Origin: Venturia oleaginea | Taxonomy: Eukaryota; Ascomycota; Dothideomycetes; Venturiales; Venturiaceae | Length of the DNA stretch: 64,000 bases | Assembly: GCA_013176395.1 (NCBI GenBank) | Contig: JABMLP010000006.1 | Coordinates: 186,001-250,000, forward strand | Direction: 5' to 3' | Shown: positions 37,236 through 47,734 of the stretch, piece after piece | Layout of the letters: every line of letters begins with the position of its first letter | Position numbering within the stretch: the first letter of the stretch is position 1 | Made by a program: the position numbers and the translations under genes | The notes under the pieces: model-generated | Databases searched by the model: none | The model's input: only the letters and a program-made list of their open reading frames with translations | Told to the model about the DNA's origin: nothing

Positions 37236-38027
37236 ATAAACAACACTTTCTTCTTCCTCGATTCTTATGAATACGACGCGATACACCCGTATGGCTCTCT
37301 CTTTCCAATTCGACCATTATACTTCATTTTAAACTAACGATGGAAACGACGAAATGACATGTGCATACGTGAGAACATGTTTTTGGAAGGATACATCACG
37401 CATGCATACATACTTTGGCCGATACAGGAGGCCCTGCTTTGCTTTTGTTTTCTTCTCCGCGGGATACCAGGGATCTTCGACGTCCCATTCGCTTTTTCTT
37501 TGATTTACTTTTTAATCGTCGCATACAATGCCTAGTCCATGGTATATCTATCACACGAATACTATCAATATTTTTTGCAATCCTTTTCCGTTTCCTGTTT
37601 GCATTCATGTGGATCTTCGACACATCCTGTTATTAAGTCGATTCCGTCTGCAGATTTATTCTGGGGAAAACTCGGCCTCCACAGCGAGGCCTTCAGTTGG
37701 AATCCTTCCAACCCAGAAATCCAACTGGATAAAGTTCTAGGAATGTTAGGATAGATCATCGCCAGAACTTATCGAGATCGATTGTGAGCAGAAGACGATA
37801 AACAGTGTTCAGTCGTATGAAGGGACATCAATTAAAGGACCCACAGTGTTCCTCAGAATGGATGAAGTTGAGGGCACTTGGAGGTTGAAATACGATTCGA
37901 TGACTGTAAGACTGCTAACACAAGATGGGGAAGAACTGAGCAGCGTCTCTATATTTCTCGCGATGAGACATAAATTTGCAACATCGTCACACCCAACAGC
38001 CAGGTCAGTTCGCACTGGGCGTCCTGG
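37236..38027. other. Convergent 3' region
   Basis: This is nearly 800 bp between the converging serine-rich protein and dehydrogenase genes. It is AT-rich with T-runs. No gene is supported. Confidence 0.5.
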
Positions 38028-38882
38028 TCACCAACTTTGAATCCCCATCCTTCCAACATCCTTCCCAGTATCCTCATCATGCTTTCCCTCAATAACGTCC
38101 CTGATCAAGTTGGTACCACCCGCTGGATCTCGAGCGCCCATCTTCTTCAATACTTCCGGCACGAACCCTCCCAGACCCGTGGCCAACATACCCGGTGAAA
38201 TAGCCCACGTCTTGACGCCATCATTTTTCAGGGTCCGATACCACTCGCGCATCAGCATGTTCAACCCTGTTTTGGCAGATCGATAAACAGGCACTTCAAA
38301 TACCGCTGGTTTGGGCCATCCTTTTCCTGGCGAACGATTTACGGCAAGAACTTGGTTGCCATGGTCGGTTAGATTGGCTGTGCCGCTCGTGATGAAGAGG
38401 GGTTTGAGATTGGTAGATGCGATGAGGAGGGGTGCAAAGGTGTGAGTTACAACGTTTGTGCTTGTTACGTTCACGTCCCAGGATTTGTTCCACATTTCGC
38501 GGAGTGGCGATTTGACCAGATTGTAGGGCTGATTCGAATTGTGCTCCTGCTACATATCAGCCATGACGCGATTGCGAGAGGGAGGTAGCCACAAACCTGC
38601 ATTGTTGATTAAGACGTCAAGTTGACCAAATTGAGAAGAAACATGATTGAAGAGTTTCTGAATCGAGTCGTCATCTTCGACGTCGATTTGCACGGCATAG
38701 ATCGAACTTGTCGTTTCCGGAAAATTCTTCTGAGCCTGGCTCTTCGCAGCTTCAGCCTTGGCAATGTCGCGCCCACCGAGAAGGATAGTATATGTTTTGT
38801 CGGACTGAACAAGAGCCTTGACTGACTCGAGACCTAGGCCAGTGTTGGCACCAGTGATAAGAACGATTTCGGCGGAAGCCAT
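38028..38882 (-). pseudogene. Short-chain dehydrogenase/reductase, frameshifted
   Basis: NAD(P)-dependent oxidoreductase of the classical SDR fold. Exon 1 (38882-38597) has the cofactor motif TGANTGLG and the DVLINNAG motif. A 47-50-nt intron (GTTTGT, branch CTGAT, acceptor TAG or TAGCAG) leads to exon 2. There the active-site motif reads YRSAKTGLNM (YxxxK) preceded by the Ser-containing FITSGT strand, and the end is intact. Around 38498-38507 the frame must change once. Upstream reads AQFESALQSGQIAT, downstream REMWNKSWDVNVT, and dropping one C of ACTCCGCG joins them. With that base removed the total length is a multiple of three (267 aa). Otherwise catalytic residues are all present. It is a recent lesion or a sequencing error; substrate unknown. 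Confidence 0.78.
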
Positions 38883-39344
38883 GCTATGATGATGTATTTT
38901 ACAGATGGGAGTAGAATAGGGAATTGATAAATTTAGAAGATGAGTCGTCCTTGGTCGAGCTGTAGTAGTCAGGGCATCTCGGGGTTAAGAATGTGAAGGT
39001 GAAGCCGTCCGAAATATGCCCCTATTCCGGCTAAGGCATCAGAAAGCCTGAGCAGGTAGATTATCAGAAGTGGACTCGCTGACCGACTTCATTTGCAATC
39101 CATCGACGGCGCAAATCTAGCATTCGAATATGTGACTTTTGATCCCATTCATTTAGCTTTTAGAAAAGGAATCGTCTTAAAGCCGCAGAGACCCACCACC
39201 GTATTCAACGTATCTAACACAGCGCACCAACCACCTCGCCAAAATAATTTCCCAGCTTCATACAAATATCTGGAATCCTAGGAATTAAAGAGGCGTATTT
39301 TTTTAAAAAAGGAGCTCTATACTAAGAGAGAAATAGAATATATA

Positions 39345-40029
39345 ACGTATTCGATCACCCAACCCGTCGGATCACCCAACCGGTCAAAATTTGCCAAGAC
39401 CCCAACTACTCTTCTTATTCTACTATGTCTCAACAACATAATGAGTTACTACTCCAACACGAAGGGAGAATTCAGCTTGCAGTCCAAGCTTTGAATACCG
39501 GCCAACTCCGAAGCCAACGGGCTGCTGCTAGTGCCTTCAACGTTAAACAACAAACCCTCTCCGATCGCGTCAGAGGAGTCCTATTTATCCTCGAAAGACC
39601 ACCAAACGGTCGGAAACTTACCCTTACCGAAGAGCAAACGCTTGTCCGATATATCCTCGACCTCGATTCGCGAGGATTTGCGCCCCGGCTTTGTGAGGTG
39701 GCAGATGTGTACTATAGAGTATGGGACTGCAGCAGCGCAGGTAGCTGCAGAGGCGTCTGTAGCGCCTCAGGGATCGAAGAAGGCTCGTGGTAGTGGTGAT
39801 CAAGAAACAGCCCGACCAACTCAACGGCGCTGTGGGAACTGCGGCGCAACTGGGCATAATGCGCGAACTTGTAAAAAAGATATCGAGACATCTTCTGAAT
39901 CAGATAGCAGCACGGCGGACTTAGAATCTATCGTTAATAGCGATGAAATTGAAGAGTCGTAATATAAGATGGTCGTGCCAAGAAATTTTGACGGGTTGGG
40001 TGATCTGACGGGTTGGGTGATCGAATACT
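39345..40029 (+). mobile_element. pogo/Fot1-like element, deletion derivative copy 2
   Basis: The element is 685 bp and flanked by TA. Ends start ACGTATTCGATCACCCAACC, with two 17-bp GATCACCCAACCCGTCG-like units at each end, then the AAATTT-GCCAAG block shared with its relatives. The inside joins the first 98 codons of the transposase (HTH and part of the CENP-B-like domain, ATG at 39425) directly to its last ~80 codons with the CCHC knuckle CGNCGATGHNARTC, in a different frame. About 1.1 kb has been lost at a short junction around 39705-39715. It is a non-autonomous element on the way to a MITE. Confidence 0.85.
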
Positions 40030-40054
40030 TATCTTCTCTTCAGGAGTAGACCTT

Positions 40055-40309
40055 TGTCACGGGGCGGGTTCGGGTATCAGGAGGAAGGAGCAGCAGCAGG
40101 AACAGGTATCATTCAACAGGCTATATACGGACTGGCAGGCAAACCGACAGGCAGGTTTGACGACAGGACGTAGCTCAAAGAGCTACGAATTGGTTGAAGC
40201 CACGTAGGCTTCAAAACCTTTCCTCGGCAGAACTCCGGTTCTGCCTTGATCACGTGCCGTGGGGCCACCCCAACGGCGGGAAGGACTTGCCCGCGGTCGT
40301 ACCGTGACA
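40055..40309. repeat. Solo LTR A (TGTCACGGGG family)
   Basis: This is 255 bp starting TGTCACGGGGCGGGTTCGGG and ending CGGTCGTACCGTGACA. It is flanked by ACCTT on the left and ACTTT on the right, a probable 5-bp target duplication with one change. It is closely similar to the LTR at 55624 but carries a 17-bp insertion. It has no internal retrotransposon sequence. It lies 25 bp from the pogo-like copy 2. Confidence 0.8.
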
Positions 40310-40749
40310 ACTTTAAATATAAATAAGTAAGTAAAAGCCTAGAACTTGAAGGCAAAGAAATTATTTTAACGAGGTGATTGGTACATCGTGCGGCTAACTG
40401 ATGTGTATTGCGTATCGTAAAGATAGTGGGTCTCTGCGGCTTTCAGACGATTCCCTTTATCCGGGTCTTCGCCCATCGAAAGTAGGTTCCTTGGCGGAAA
40501 AATATGCCCTAGTTAGAGTATCGTAGGGTGCAAATGTCCTCGTGGACCTCAATTGCACTATATACTTAAATTAAATAAGTGAACGGAGGGGGAGGAGTCG
40601 TACAACCCATGAATGATCTTTTCTTGAGTATATTTACTTATTCATTCTCCCTCTCCCGCATGTCGCCCCCCATCTCATCATCTCCAACAATCACACCCCA
40701 ATCGAATCCGAACCGAACCGAACCAAATCAAACCGAACCAAACCTAAAA

Positions 40750-41007
40750 ATGAAGTTTCTTACCTTCTTCCTCTTCTCACCGCTCGTCCTCACAACCGCC
40801 CTATCTATCAAAGAAACAGGAGCAGATCTCACACCTCTGAATAATCGCGATACCGATCTCAACCCACTCCAAGCAAAAGGCTGTAGTACATATCTAGATT
40901 TGTGCAAAGCCTCAAACCCAAGTGGGAAGCTAGCACCATTTTGTAGCTGCCTTGCTAGCTGTACAGGGGAAAGTCCGAAGATTTGTGCTTCTCAGTGTCC
41001 AAGATAG
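40750..41007 (+). CDS. Small secreted cysteine-rich protein, effector-like
   Basis: The 85-aa frame starts at the ATG at 40750, which follows AACCTAAAA. Residues 1-20 form a signal peptide (MKFLTFFLFSPLVLTTALS). The short propeptide-like acidic stretch ends near NPLQAKG, and the last 42 residues hold seven cysteines (GC, LC, FC, SC, SC, IC, QC), an odd number. I do not recognise the family. Secretion and disulphide bonding are inferred from sequence. It lies alone beside a transposon nest, a common setting for effector candidates in plant-associated fungi. Being a single exon, it does not depend on splice choices. Confidence 0.65.
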   Translation: MKFLTFFLFSPLVLTTALSIKETGADLTPLNNRDTDLNPLQAKGCSTYLDLCKASNPSGKLAPFCSCLASCTGESPKICASQCPR

Positions 41008-41769
41008 GTTTATGGGAGGAAGCGGGTGGGTGGAGAAGTACGTCTGTCTGTTGTTGTGGATTGGTGTTTTAACAAGGGAGGATTTGAGACTTGTGGAATG
41101 GCAGCGATCAGGATAGATTCAGTTGCGGAGGCTGTCGTGGCAGGTATTTAGGTAAAGAATGGAAGTGGTTCAATCTGATGATTGTGCTTTAGTTGAATCG
41201 AGGATTTCACTTCATTTATTCATCGACAATGTGACAAAGGTTAAAAATTGTTCCTCGATTTCATCATCCATCATTTTGGCATACCGAAGGGCGATCCTTT
41301 GAGCACTACCGGATGGCCCAACAGGGAAAGTTCTTGATTTGCGTATGCTATATTAATCCTAAGAAAGGGGCTATGACAGAAGCATAGAAAAGCTGAACGC
41401 ATAGATTAAACAACATTTACGAAGGAGTGGTATCGACATGCTTCCTCGATCTGGTCGGGCCATCGACATTGTTTCACGATACTGGACTTCGGTGAACGAT
41501 ATGCGCCGAGAGAGCGAACTGACAAGTCCGAGATGTCATTGCAAAGAAGTGTCTGGCTGGCGTCGGACTTTGACGTCGGATCTCGGAAACGTGTTTCAGC
41601 CTGAATCCGGGGTGGTGGTGGGATCTACTATCCTTCAACCCATTAGCGTCGCCAAGAACATATATCATTGGTTGAAATATCAGGGTATCATGTCTGTAAA
41701 TCTAAGTGAGCCACACAAAATGACTTGCCGCTCGCAGGAATCGAGTCTCGGAGCGAGAGATGAGGCGGC
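41008..41769. other. Convergent 3' region
   Basis: This is 760 bp between the secreted protein gene and the convergent DUF1275 gene. The forward open frame at 41438-42064 overlaps the real DUF1275 exon on the other strand and is not a gene. Confidence 0.5.
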
Positions 41770-42654
41770 TCATGGTTGCGCCTTGAAATCCTTATCCTGG
41801 ACGGGGTTTGATTCCCGGAACATCCAAGCGACAGTCAAGCAGCCCTTGGTACCTGCTGCAAGCCATATTCCTGTGGGCATGCCATTGTCTGTTCTCGAAA
41901 GCCAGCCGCCGATAACAGCACCCAAAAGGATGCACACGACGGCCAAAAACCGACGGTTTCTTTTCCAGTTTTTGAGTGGTCCCGCAAACAGCTCTCCATC
42001 GTTGCCCAAGTCGGTGAGGATGGATGTAATGACAGTGGTGGGTATCTCGTTCAGGCCGAGTTGACGTGCAGTGACGCTCTGCATGGCAGCTTGTACAAAG
42101 TTAGCTTGGGCGTTTGCCTCTTCCACGCCATGTCCCTACCTTGGAAACTCAACATGGGCAAGATGATCAAGCTGAGGTATGATTCCTTGCCATCTCTTAC
42201 TGTGCCTGGTTTGACGCCGAACTGTATGAGAGCGGCAGCCGTGACGAGGAGTGCTGTTTGGATAAAGAAGGAGAAGGCGAGGGTGGTGTGTCGCAGCTGG
42301 CTCAGGAAGGTGGTGACTCTGGCGGTGAAGAGAGCTCCAAAGAAGAAGAAGAAGATGGCAACGAGGGCTTGGAGCCAGGCTCTTGGGTGAGCAGCAGGTT
42401 GTTGAGATGCGCCCTAGCCCATTATAACCATGTTTCCTACACGGTTGTTAGCAGATGAATCACCGTCACCAGGTGAGCAATATACCAGTCTGCATGGTGG
42501 CAAAGACTCCCCAAGCATTGAAGGTGCTGCTATCAATCAAGCCAGCGGTAAGGCAGCAAAGGAGAACGGGGATGGAGGTGAGGGAATTCTTGATGCCCAT
42601 CTTGTTGGCTTTCTGCTTCTCGTCCTGGACCATCTCAGAGGACCCCATTTTCAT
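41770..42654 (-). pseudogene. DUF1275 (YoaK-like) membrane protein with internal stop
   Basis: Integral membrane protein of unknown function. Exons 42654-42486, 42436-42140 and 42089-41770 join in phase to about 262 codons. Family features: LLCCLTAGLIDSSTFNAWGV followed by FATMQTGN across intron 1, a run of hydrophobic helices (LVAIFFFFFGALFTARV), and after the last intron SFQAAMQSVTARQLG, then IPTTVITSILTDLG. Six or seven helices are expected. In exon 2 the segment NMVIMG-stop-GASQQP contains a TAG at 42416-42414. Related proteins have GLGAS here, so a single TTG-to-TAG change explains it. No other lesion is seen. The longer upstream frame lacks ATG, so I start at the first Met of MKMGSSEM. 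Confidence 0.78.
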
Positions 42655-43265
42655 ATGAGTACTCTCTGTCGTGTCAGGAGGAGTAGACGGAGTGGAAGAA
42701 AAGTTTTCCTCGGAATTAGAATAGAGGCCCAACGGGCTGAGAGATAAAGGGGCGTATCATCCCGATCTCGTCATTTCATACCAAGGTTGCGTCTGGTTCG
42801 TTGATAGATCTAGAGGCACTACAGGTTACAGGCCATCCTTTGCCGGCGTTGAGGTGAAGACGGTCTTCTCGTAGCTACAGCGGGTACGGGTGCACAATCT
42901 GTGGTGTCGCCATGGTCTTAGGTAGGATAGCCAAGGCCCGAATAAATTTAGCGGGTATATGCTCTATATTTAGGTACCAATACCTACACCCCGCCTCAGA
43001 CTCTGAGGTGTAGGTACCCGGAGGCTCAGAGTGTCCTGATGGCTGTTTACAGGAGCCCAGCGCAGAGAGCCTACATAGTATCAACCTTGGTCTTACTACC
43101 ATCCGGTTTTTGACCCGTACCGTTGGACTATCAAGTAGTGAGGGCAGACACGTGATATGGGAATTTATCCGGCAACTAGAAGGATCAAAGCAAAGCAAAC
43201 ATCAACGCGTTAAGCCTCTACCATGATTCTACGGCTTGCCGTCGACCAGTACAACTGGCAGCAGC
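42655..43265. promoter_or_regulatory. Divergent promoter, DUF1275 gene and TAPT1 homologue
   Basis: This is 610 bp between two divergent genes. It contains a strong palindrome at 42973-43018, listed separately. No specific factor site is claimed. Confidence 0.45.
42973..43018. repeat. Palindrome / hairpin sequence
   Basis: TACCTACACC at 42981-42990 is perfectly complementary to GGTGTAGGTA at 43007-43016. Between them CTCAGACTCTGAG (42995-43007) is itself a palindrome, and GGTACC lies on both outer sides. It could extrude as a cruciform or be a tiny inverted-repeat element. Confidence 0.8.
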
Positions 43266-46208
43266 ATGACCGAGATGCTGATTCCAAATGTCGAACATGA
43301 CTTCAGACGAATGCGCCCGTCTTCCGAGTCAATGCCGACCCCATCCATAACGCCCTTGCTTGGGAGTCCGCTCCTCCCTCCCTTCTCGCCCACCGAAGTG
43401 ACTCTGGAAGAGACGCCGGAAGAGACGCTGGCAGAGACGCTGGCAGAGACGCTGGGAGAGACGCTGGGAGAGACGCTGGGAGACCTGGAGGAATCCATTG
43501 ATGCCAAACACTGTGCGGCTACATCAGACGCCGCATCCGCATCTATATTGCAAATAAATGGCGGGTCTGATCCCTCACACAAGGCTCGTGGAAGCCACCG
43601 CAAGCCCAGTGCTGGCAAGCCTGAGTCTTCAGTTGCAATCCAAGACGTGTTCAAGCTCACTCCTAAGCAAATCCAGGACTTGACGAACTCGCCGACGTCT
43701 CTGCCCCTACGAGCAGCGTCGCCCGTTGCTGAAGTTGAAGAGGGCCCTTTGTCTGCTCCTCTGTGCCCCCGGCCTTCTGCTTCGATCAATTCTGCTGCGG
43801 ACAACTGTCATGAATACGACGAAGAACCAAAGCCCCGTGGCCGGCCAAAGTTTAGCACTCGCCGACCGGAGACGTATAGAGGCGTTCACAGGAGTGAACT
43901 TTTCCAGTCGGCCAGTTCGGTTCGAGATATGCCAGAATTGATGACCGAGGAACGTCCTGGACTGCCCTCCAGGACCGTTTCAACGCCACCCATTGTCAGG
44001 AGAAAGCATTCTTCCAAAGGCCAGACTTCTGCTCGTGATGGTTTGTCAGACAGGAGACCCGAACGGGCTACACCGAGCCCATTGAAGCTCAAGGACTCCA
44101 AGCAAGAGAAGGCAAATGGTGGAGGGAATCTCAAGGCGACACCACAACCAGGCACAGTTGCGTCTCCAGTACCGCACCTGCCTCTGCCCCCAATGTCCAT
44201 CCCCACCATTCTCCAGCTGGAACTTGCCTCTGAGCGACCGTCGCCTCTGTATATACATCATTCTTCTACCTCCGACTACCAATACGAGGACTCGTCAGTC
44301 AAGTTCGAACGGCTGATGAACTTTATATCGCTACCTTTCCAACTCGAGCGGCTGTTACAATTTGGAGCATGGGCATGTTTTGATGCGTGGCTTTATACCT
44401 TCACGATTCTTCCTCTGCGTTTTGTCAAAGCTCTGCTTATACTGATCAAGTGGTGGCTGCGGAACGCTTGGAAGGAGCTTTGCGATTTGGTTGACTTCGT
44501 TTATCGTGGCATGGGGCGTCTTCGTCGGCGAACATGGTCTAAGAATAGCCGACAAAGGTCGGCGACTCCCTCGGGCGATGAAGCTCGTTCCCGTAGCAAT
44601 TCTGTCGCCAAACTATCTCCGGCAAAGGCAAATTCAACTAAGCAAGAAAGTGCTGGTGTACTACATGCTTGGCCTGATCCACTGCGCAGGCCTCGTAAGG
44701 GCACTGCATACAAACACAAGCGAACTCGTTCAACACCGTCACTGCTATTGCCAAGTCACAAATCCGACCTACTCAAAGGGCTTCTGATACTGCTGAGCTG
44801 CTTCTTGCTCATGCAGTTGGATCCCAGCCGGATGTACCACAACATTCGTGGCCAGAGCGCAATGAAGCTCTATGTAATTTACAACGTCCTCGAAGTCTCG
44901 GACAGACTCCTTTCCGCGATTGGCCAAGATGTGTTGGAATGCCTCTTTTGCCGAGAAACGCTCGAACGTGGTGCTGATGGTCGCAGTAAGCTCATACGTC
45001 CGCTATGGATCTTTGTACTGGCCTTGATCTATAACGTTCTTCATGCATCAGCCCTCTTCTACCAAGTCATTACTCTCAACGTCGCCGTCAACTCGTATTC
45101 TAACGCCCTACTCACGCTTCTCATGTCGAATCAATTTGTCGAGATCAAAGGTGCCGTGTTCAAGAAATTTGAAAAGGATAACCTGTTCCAGCTGACATGC
45201 GCTGATGTTGTTGAGCGCTTCCAACTATGGCTTATGCTCTTGATTATCGCCATGCGCAATGTCGTTGAGGTCGGAGGATTCAGCATCAGTCTTGGAGGCT
45301 CTTTCACAGCTTCGAGTACAAGTAGCCCAACAAGCAACGCCACTGGAGTCCCGATTTCGAACGGAAGCATTTTACCGCAGAGTTTCACTATTCTCCCTAA
45401 ACTGACTGGACAAGTACTTGGTCCCTTCGTCATCGTGCTTGGGAGTGAAATGGCCGTTGACTGGCTTAAGCACGCTTACATTGGCAAATTCAATAACACA
45501 AAGCCCAACATCTACGGCCGCTTCTATGATGTTCTCGCCAAAGATTACTATTCGAACGCCTTTGCTGATCAGAATCTGACCAAACGGCTTGGTCTGCCTG
45601 TCTACGCCTTAGCCTGCCTTTTCATTCGCGCCTCCATACAAACATATCACATGTTCCTCGCTGCCCACTTTCCGTCTCCACTCCCAAACATGGCGACCTC
45701 CATTTCACTCGACTCGGACGCCGCATCAACAACGCCCGCGACAACAGCAGCCCTTGCCCACATTGACCAGACTTTTCGTCGTGCACTTGGTCGATCAACT
45801 TTCGGTGGTGGAAGAGAAGCAGACCAAACGTCTATCTTGAGCTGGTGGTCCATTGACGATCTCATTGCCTTCTCCACTATGCTCGTCTTCTTCTTCGTCA
45901 TCTATCTTCTCCTGCTGGCGATCAAACTAGTTCTTGGCATGGTCTTGCTTTCGGTTTCACGAGGACGCTACACCGGTATGAAGGAACGTGAGAAGGCAGT
46001 AGTTGATACTCACGGAAGACGACTTGGTGGGTGGGGTACTGTGGAGGTTGATGACGATAAGAGGAGGTGGATTTATGCTGATGATGAGAAGGGCTTGGAG
46101 AAGATTAGGGAGAGGGATAGGAAGGCACAGCAGGCGGCAAAAGATAACAAGGGGACGGATTATGACAAAGTCATGAGGTATGATATGGTTGCTAAGAGGA
46201 TTTGGTAG
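43266..46208 (+). CDS. TAPT1/EMP65 family membrane protein
   Basis: ER-associated multi-pass membrane protein. One exon encodes 980 aa. The frame is open further upstream but lacks an ATG, so I use the first one, at 43266. The N-terminal ~330 residues are low-complexity, with a fivefold ETLGE-type repeat coded by 15-bp tandem units. The TAPT1 domain follows: SVKFERLMNFISLPFQLE, WACFDAWLYTFTILPLRFV, then a basic cytosolic insert, then SDLLKGLLILLSCFL, YIIYNVLEVSDRLLSAIGQD-like (here YVIYNVLEVSDRLLSAIGQD), and KGAVFKKFEKDNLFQLTCAD. Several helices follow to the end. Yeast Emp65 works with Slp1 in protecting folding proteins in the ER. Family call is strong. Confidence 0.9.
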   Translation: MTEMLIPNVEHDFRRMRPSSESMPTPSITPLLGSPLLPPFSPTEVTLEETPEETLAETLAETLGETLGETLGDLEESIDAKHCAATSDAASASILQINGGSDPSHKARGSHRKPSAGKPESSVAIQDVFKLTPKQIQDLTNSPTSLPLRAASPVAEVEEGPLSAPLCPRPSASINSAADNCHEYDEEPKPRGRPKFSTRRPETYRGVHRSELFQSASSVRDMPELMTEERPGLPSRTVSTPPIVRRKHSSKGQTSARDGLSDRRPERATPSPLKLKDSKQEKANGGGNLKATPQPGTVASPVPHLPLPPMSIPTILQLELASERPSPLYIHHSSTSDYQYEDSSVKFERLMNFISLPFQLERLLQFGAWACFDAWLYTFTILPLRFVKALLILIKWWLRNAWKELCDLVDFVYRGMGRLRRRTWSKNSRQRSATPSGDEARSRSNSVAKLSPAKANSTKQESAGVLHAWPDPLRRPRKGTAYKHKRTRSTPSLLLPSHKSDLLKGLLILLSCFLLMQLDPSRMYHNIRGQSAMKLYVIYNVLEVSDRLLSAIGQDVLECLFCRETLERGADGRSKLIRPLWIFVLALIYNVLHASALFYQVITLNVAVNSYSNALLTLLMSNQFVEIKGAVFKKFEKDNLFQLTCADVVERFQLWLMLLIIAMRNVVEVGGFSISLGGSFTASSTSSPTSNATGVPISNGSILPQSFTILPKLTGQVLGPFVIVLGSEMAVDWLKHAYIGKFNNTKPNIYGRFYDVLAKDYYSNAFADQNLTKRLGLPVYALACLFIRASIQTYHMFLAAHFPSPLPNMATSISLDSDAASTTPATTAALAHIDQTFRRALGRSTFGGGREADQTSILSWWSIDDLIAFSTMLVFFFVIYLLLLAIKLVLGMVLLSVSRGRYTGMKEREKAVVDTHGRRLGGWGTVEVDDDKRRWIYADDEKGLEKIRERDRKAQQAAKDNKGTDYDKVMRYDMVAKRIW
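43406..43485. repeat. 15-bp coding tandem repeat in TAPT1 homologue
   Basis: About five in-frame copies of GAGACGCTGGCAGA or GAGACGCTGGGAGA encode Glu-Thr-Leu-Ala/Gly-Glu units near residue 50. The length keeps the frame, so copy number can vary without brea​king the gene. Confidence 0.88.
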
Positions 46209-47494
46209 ATTCTAGACAAATGGCTTTAGATGTGTGTACAACTCGATTCAAGTTTGATCATTAGTCCAGATATAAAACAGGAAGGTCAACTGTTACTGAG
46301 CTCTGAACGACTCAGCCATTTATTCTTCTGAAAGACGTCATGGAACGTCTTTAGGTTGCTTGTCCAGGGCCTTCGGTTGAAGATATCGCTGTCCCTCTGA
46401 GCCTGTTATTCGCGTTAGTCGACCTCGTTACTGAAAACAGTTTGTCAGTGCCGACTTAAACTCAATGTCAATATACTTCTGGGCATGACTGGGTAATTTT
46501 ATCGACAGCAATCTTGAACTGTGAGTTTTTGGTTTGACCTGTTAAATTGAGACAGCGTAGAACGATACACAGAGACATGAATTGATGGGACCCTCTATGC
46601 TGTGGAAAGTGGCGCCTTGAGTATTTCACTTCTACCAATCATTGTCAACCAATTATGGGCGGCTTGCCCCTCCCACCAATCGCCATTGTTTCGTTCCATG
46701 GACCGTCGTAGAGGTGATGCCATGGCGATCGAAGGACAAAATTTTGCCACCAAAAAGGATTACAACCTAGAGGGCCATTCAGTGCGTGTCTCAACCCAGG
46801 GGCCAATTTCGGCGATTACAATCGCGGGAATCGTGAATACACTCGTATCATATACGTGTATCGAAATCACGTAATTGCATCAGGCACTCCTACAGATTCG
46901 CTACTGCAAGTATTGCCTATTCGTTATCAACCCTAGTCGTCGCGGTAGGCTCATTCAAGGCCCATTTTGAGTTTAAATAATAGGCGTTTATTACGTTACG
47001 TAGATACCTCTCCGGAGACGATTTAAACAGGGTTTTGAGTAACGTATCACGGCTAGTAGTAACTAATGAAAGGCGTGAGCAGCAATCAGGTATAGACTAA
47101 ATGTGATAGTGAACTACAGGTAGCTATGTAAATGGGGGCTGGGGGCAAGGCCTACTTATAGGTCTTGCTGTGGCCCGTGTACTGTGGCGCCTTGTTAGGT
47201 GCTTGAACACTGTGGTTGTTCCAGTAGCCTAGCAAGCCGTCACATAACGTATGGGCGTTACATAGGCGTTAAAGGAACGGCCGACTAAATACGCCTTAAG
47301 ATTTATATTACTACTGCGTCAAGGCCTTGGTAGTATATATATGTTACAGATCACCTCAAGGCTGGAGAGCAGGAAGGCAGGACTCGCAAAGAATGGTTGG
47401 ACAACAAGAAGTTATTGCTAGGACTGATTATGGTGGGGAATCCTTCGAGCACACAGGATGACTGGTGCGACAGGGTCAGTCCTAAAGCAGAATA
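46209..47494. other. Gene-poor, probable old repeat sequence
   Basis: This is 1.3 kb between the TAPT1 homologue and the transposon island. It holds several GTAACG/ATAACGTA-like words and an isolated 90-codon frame (46602-46874) without recognisable features. It is probably degraded mobile DNA. Confidence 0.4.
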
Positions 47495-47499
47495 GTACG

Positions 47500-47723
47500 T
47501 GTAGGAGTCACGTGATATTCACACAGTTCCCACAGGTCTTGGCAGCTGCCCACAGATCTGACAGGTGTGGGGAGTGTGGGAAAGAGCCAAGGGGTGTGAG
47601 AATACACCTTGGCACCCAGAACCAGAAGGGTATATAGGGAGGACGTTGGACGGACTTTCCTTTCTCTCTTCGTGGTTATCTCATGTTATGTTTCTCACAC
47701 AGAAGCTTCTTCAACCTACTACA
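47500..47723. repeat. Possible solo LTR, different family
   Basis: This 224-bp block starts TGTAGGAGTCACGTG and ends CAACCTACTACA (TG..CA ends). It contains a GGGTATATAGGG TATA box followed by a CT-rich CTTTCCTTTCTCTC stretch, as in LTR promoters. It is flanked by GTACG and GTAACG, a possible imperfect target duplication. No second copy is in the window, so this is tentative. Confidence 0.4.
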
Positions 47724-47734
47724 GTAACGACCTT

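Larger units (their letters stand above)
39164..40458. repeat. 33-bp inverted repeat enclosing a transposon nest
   Basis: The sequence at 39164-39196 and the reverse complement of 40426-40458 agree at about 30 of 33 positions. The shared core is CGTCTxAAAGCCGCAGAGAC. They lie 1.3 kb apart and enclose the pogo-like copy 2 and a solo LTR. They are probably the terminal inverted repeats of an older, non-coding DNA element into which others inserted. A TA lies just outside each end. Confidence 0.65.

Noticed and set aside
38500..38600. Different splice choice to avoid the SDR frameshift
   Set aside because: All AG acceptors here leave the wrong phase for the only good donor; dropping one C restores the conserved REMWNKSW segment and total length.
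46602..46874. 90-codon frame beside the transposon island
   Set aside because: No ATG context, no similarity I recognise, AT-rich repeat-like surroundings.
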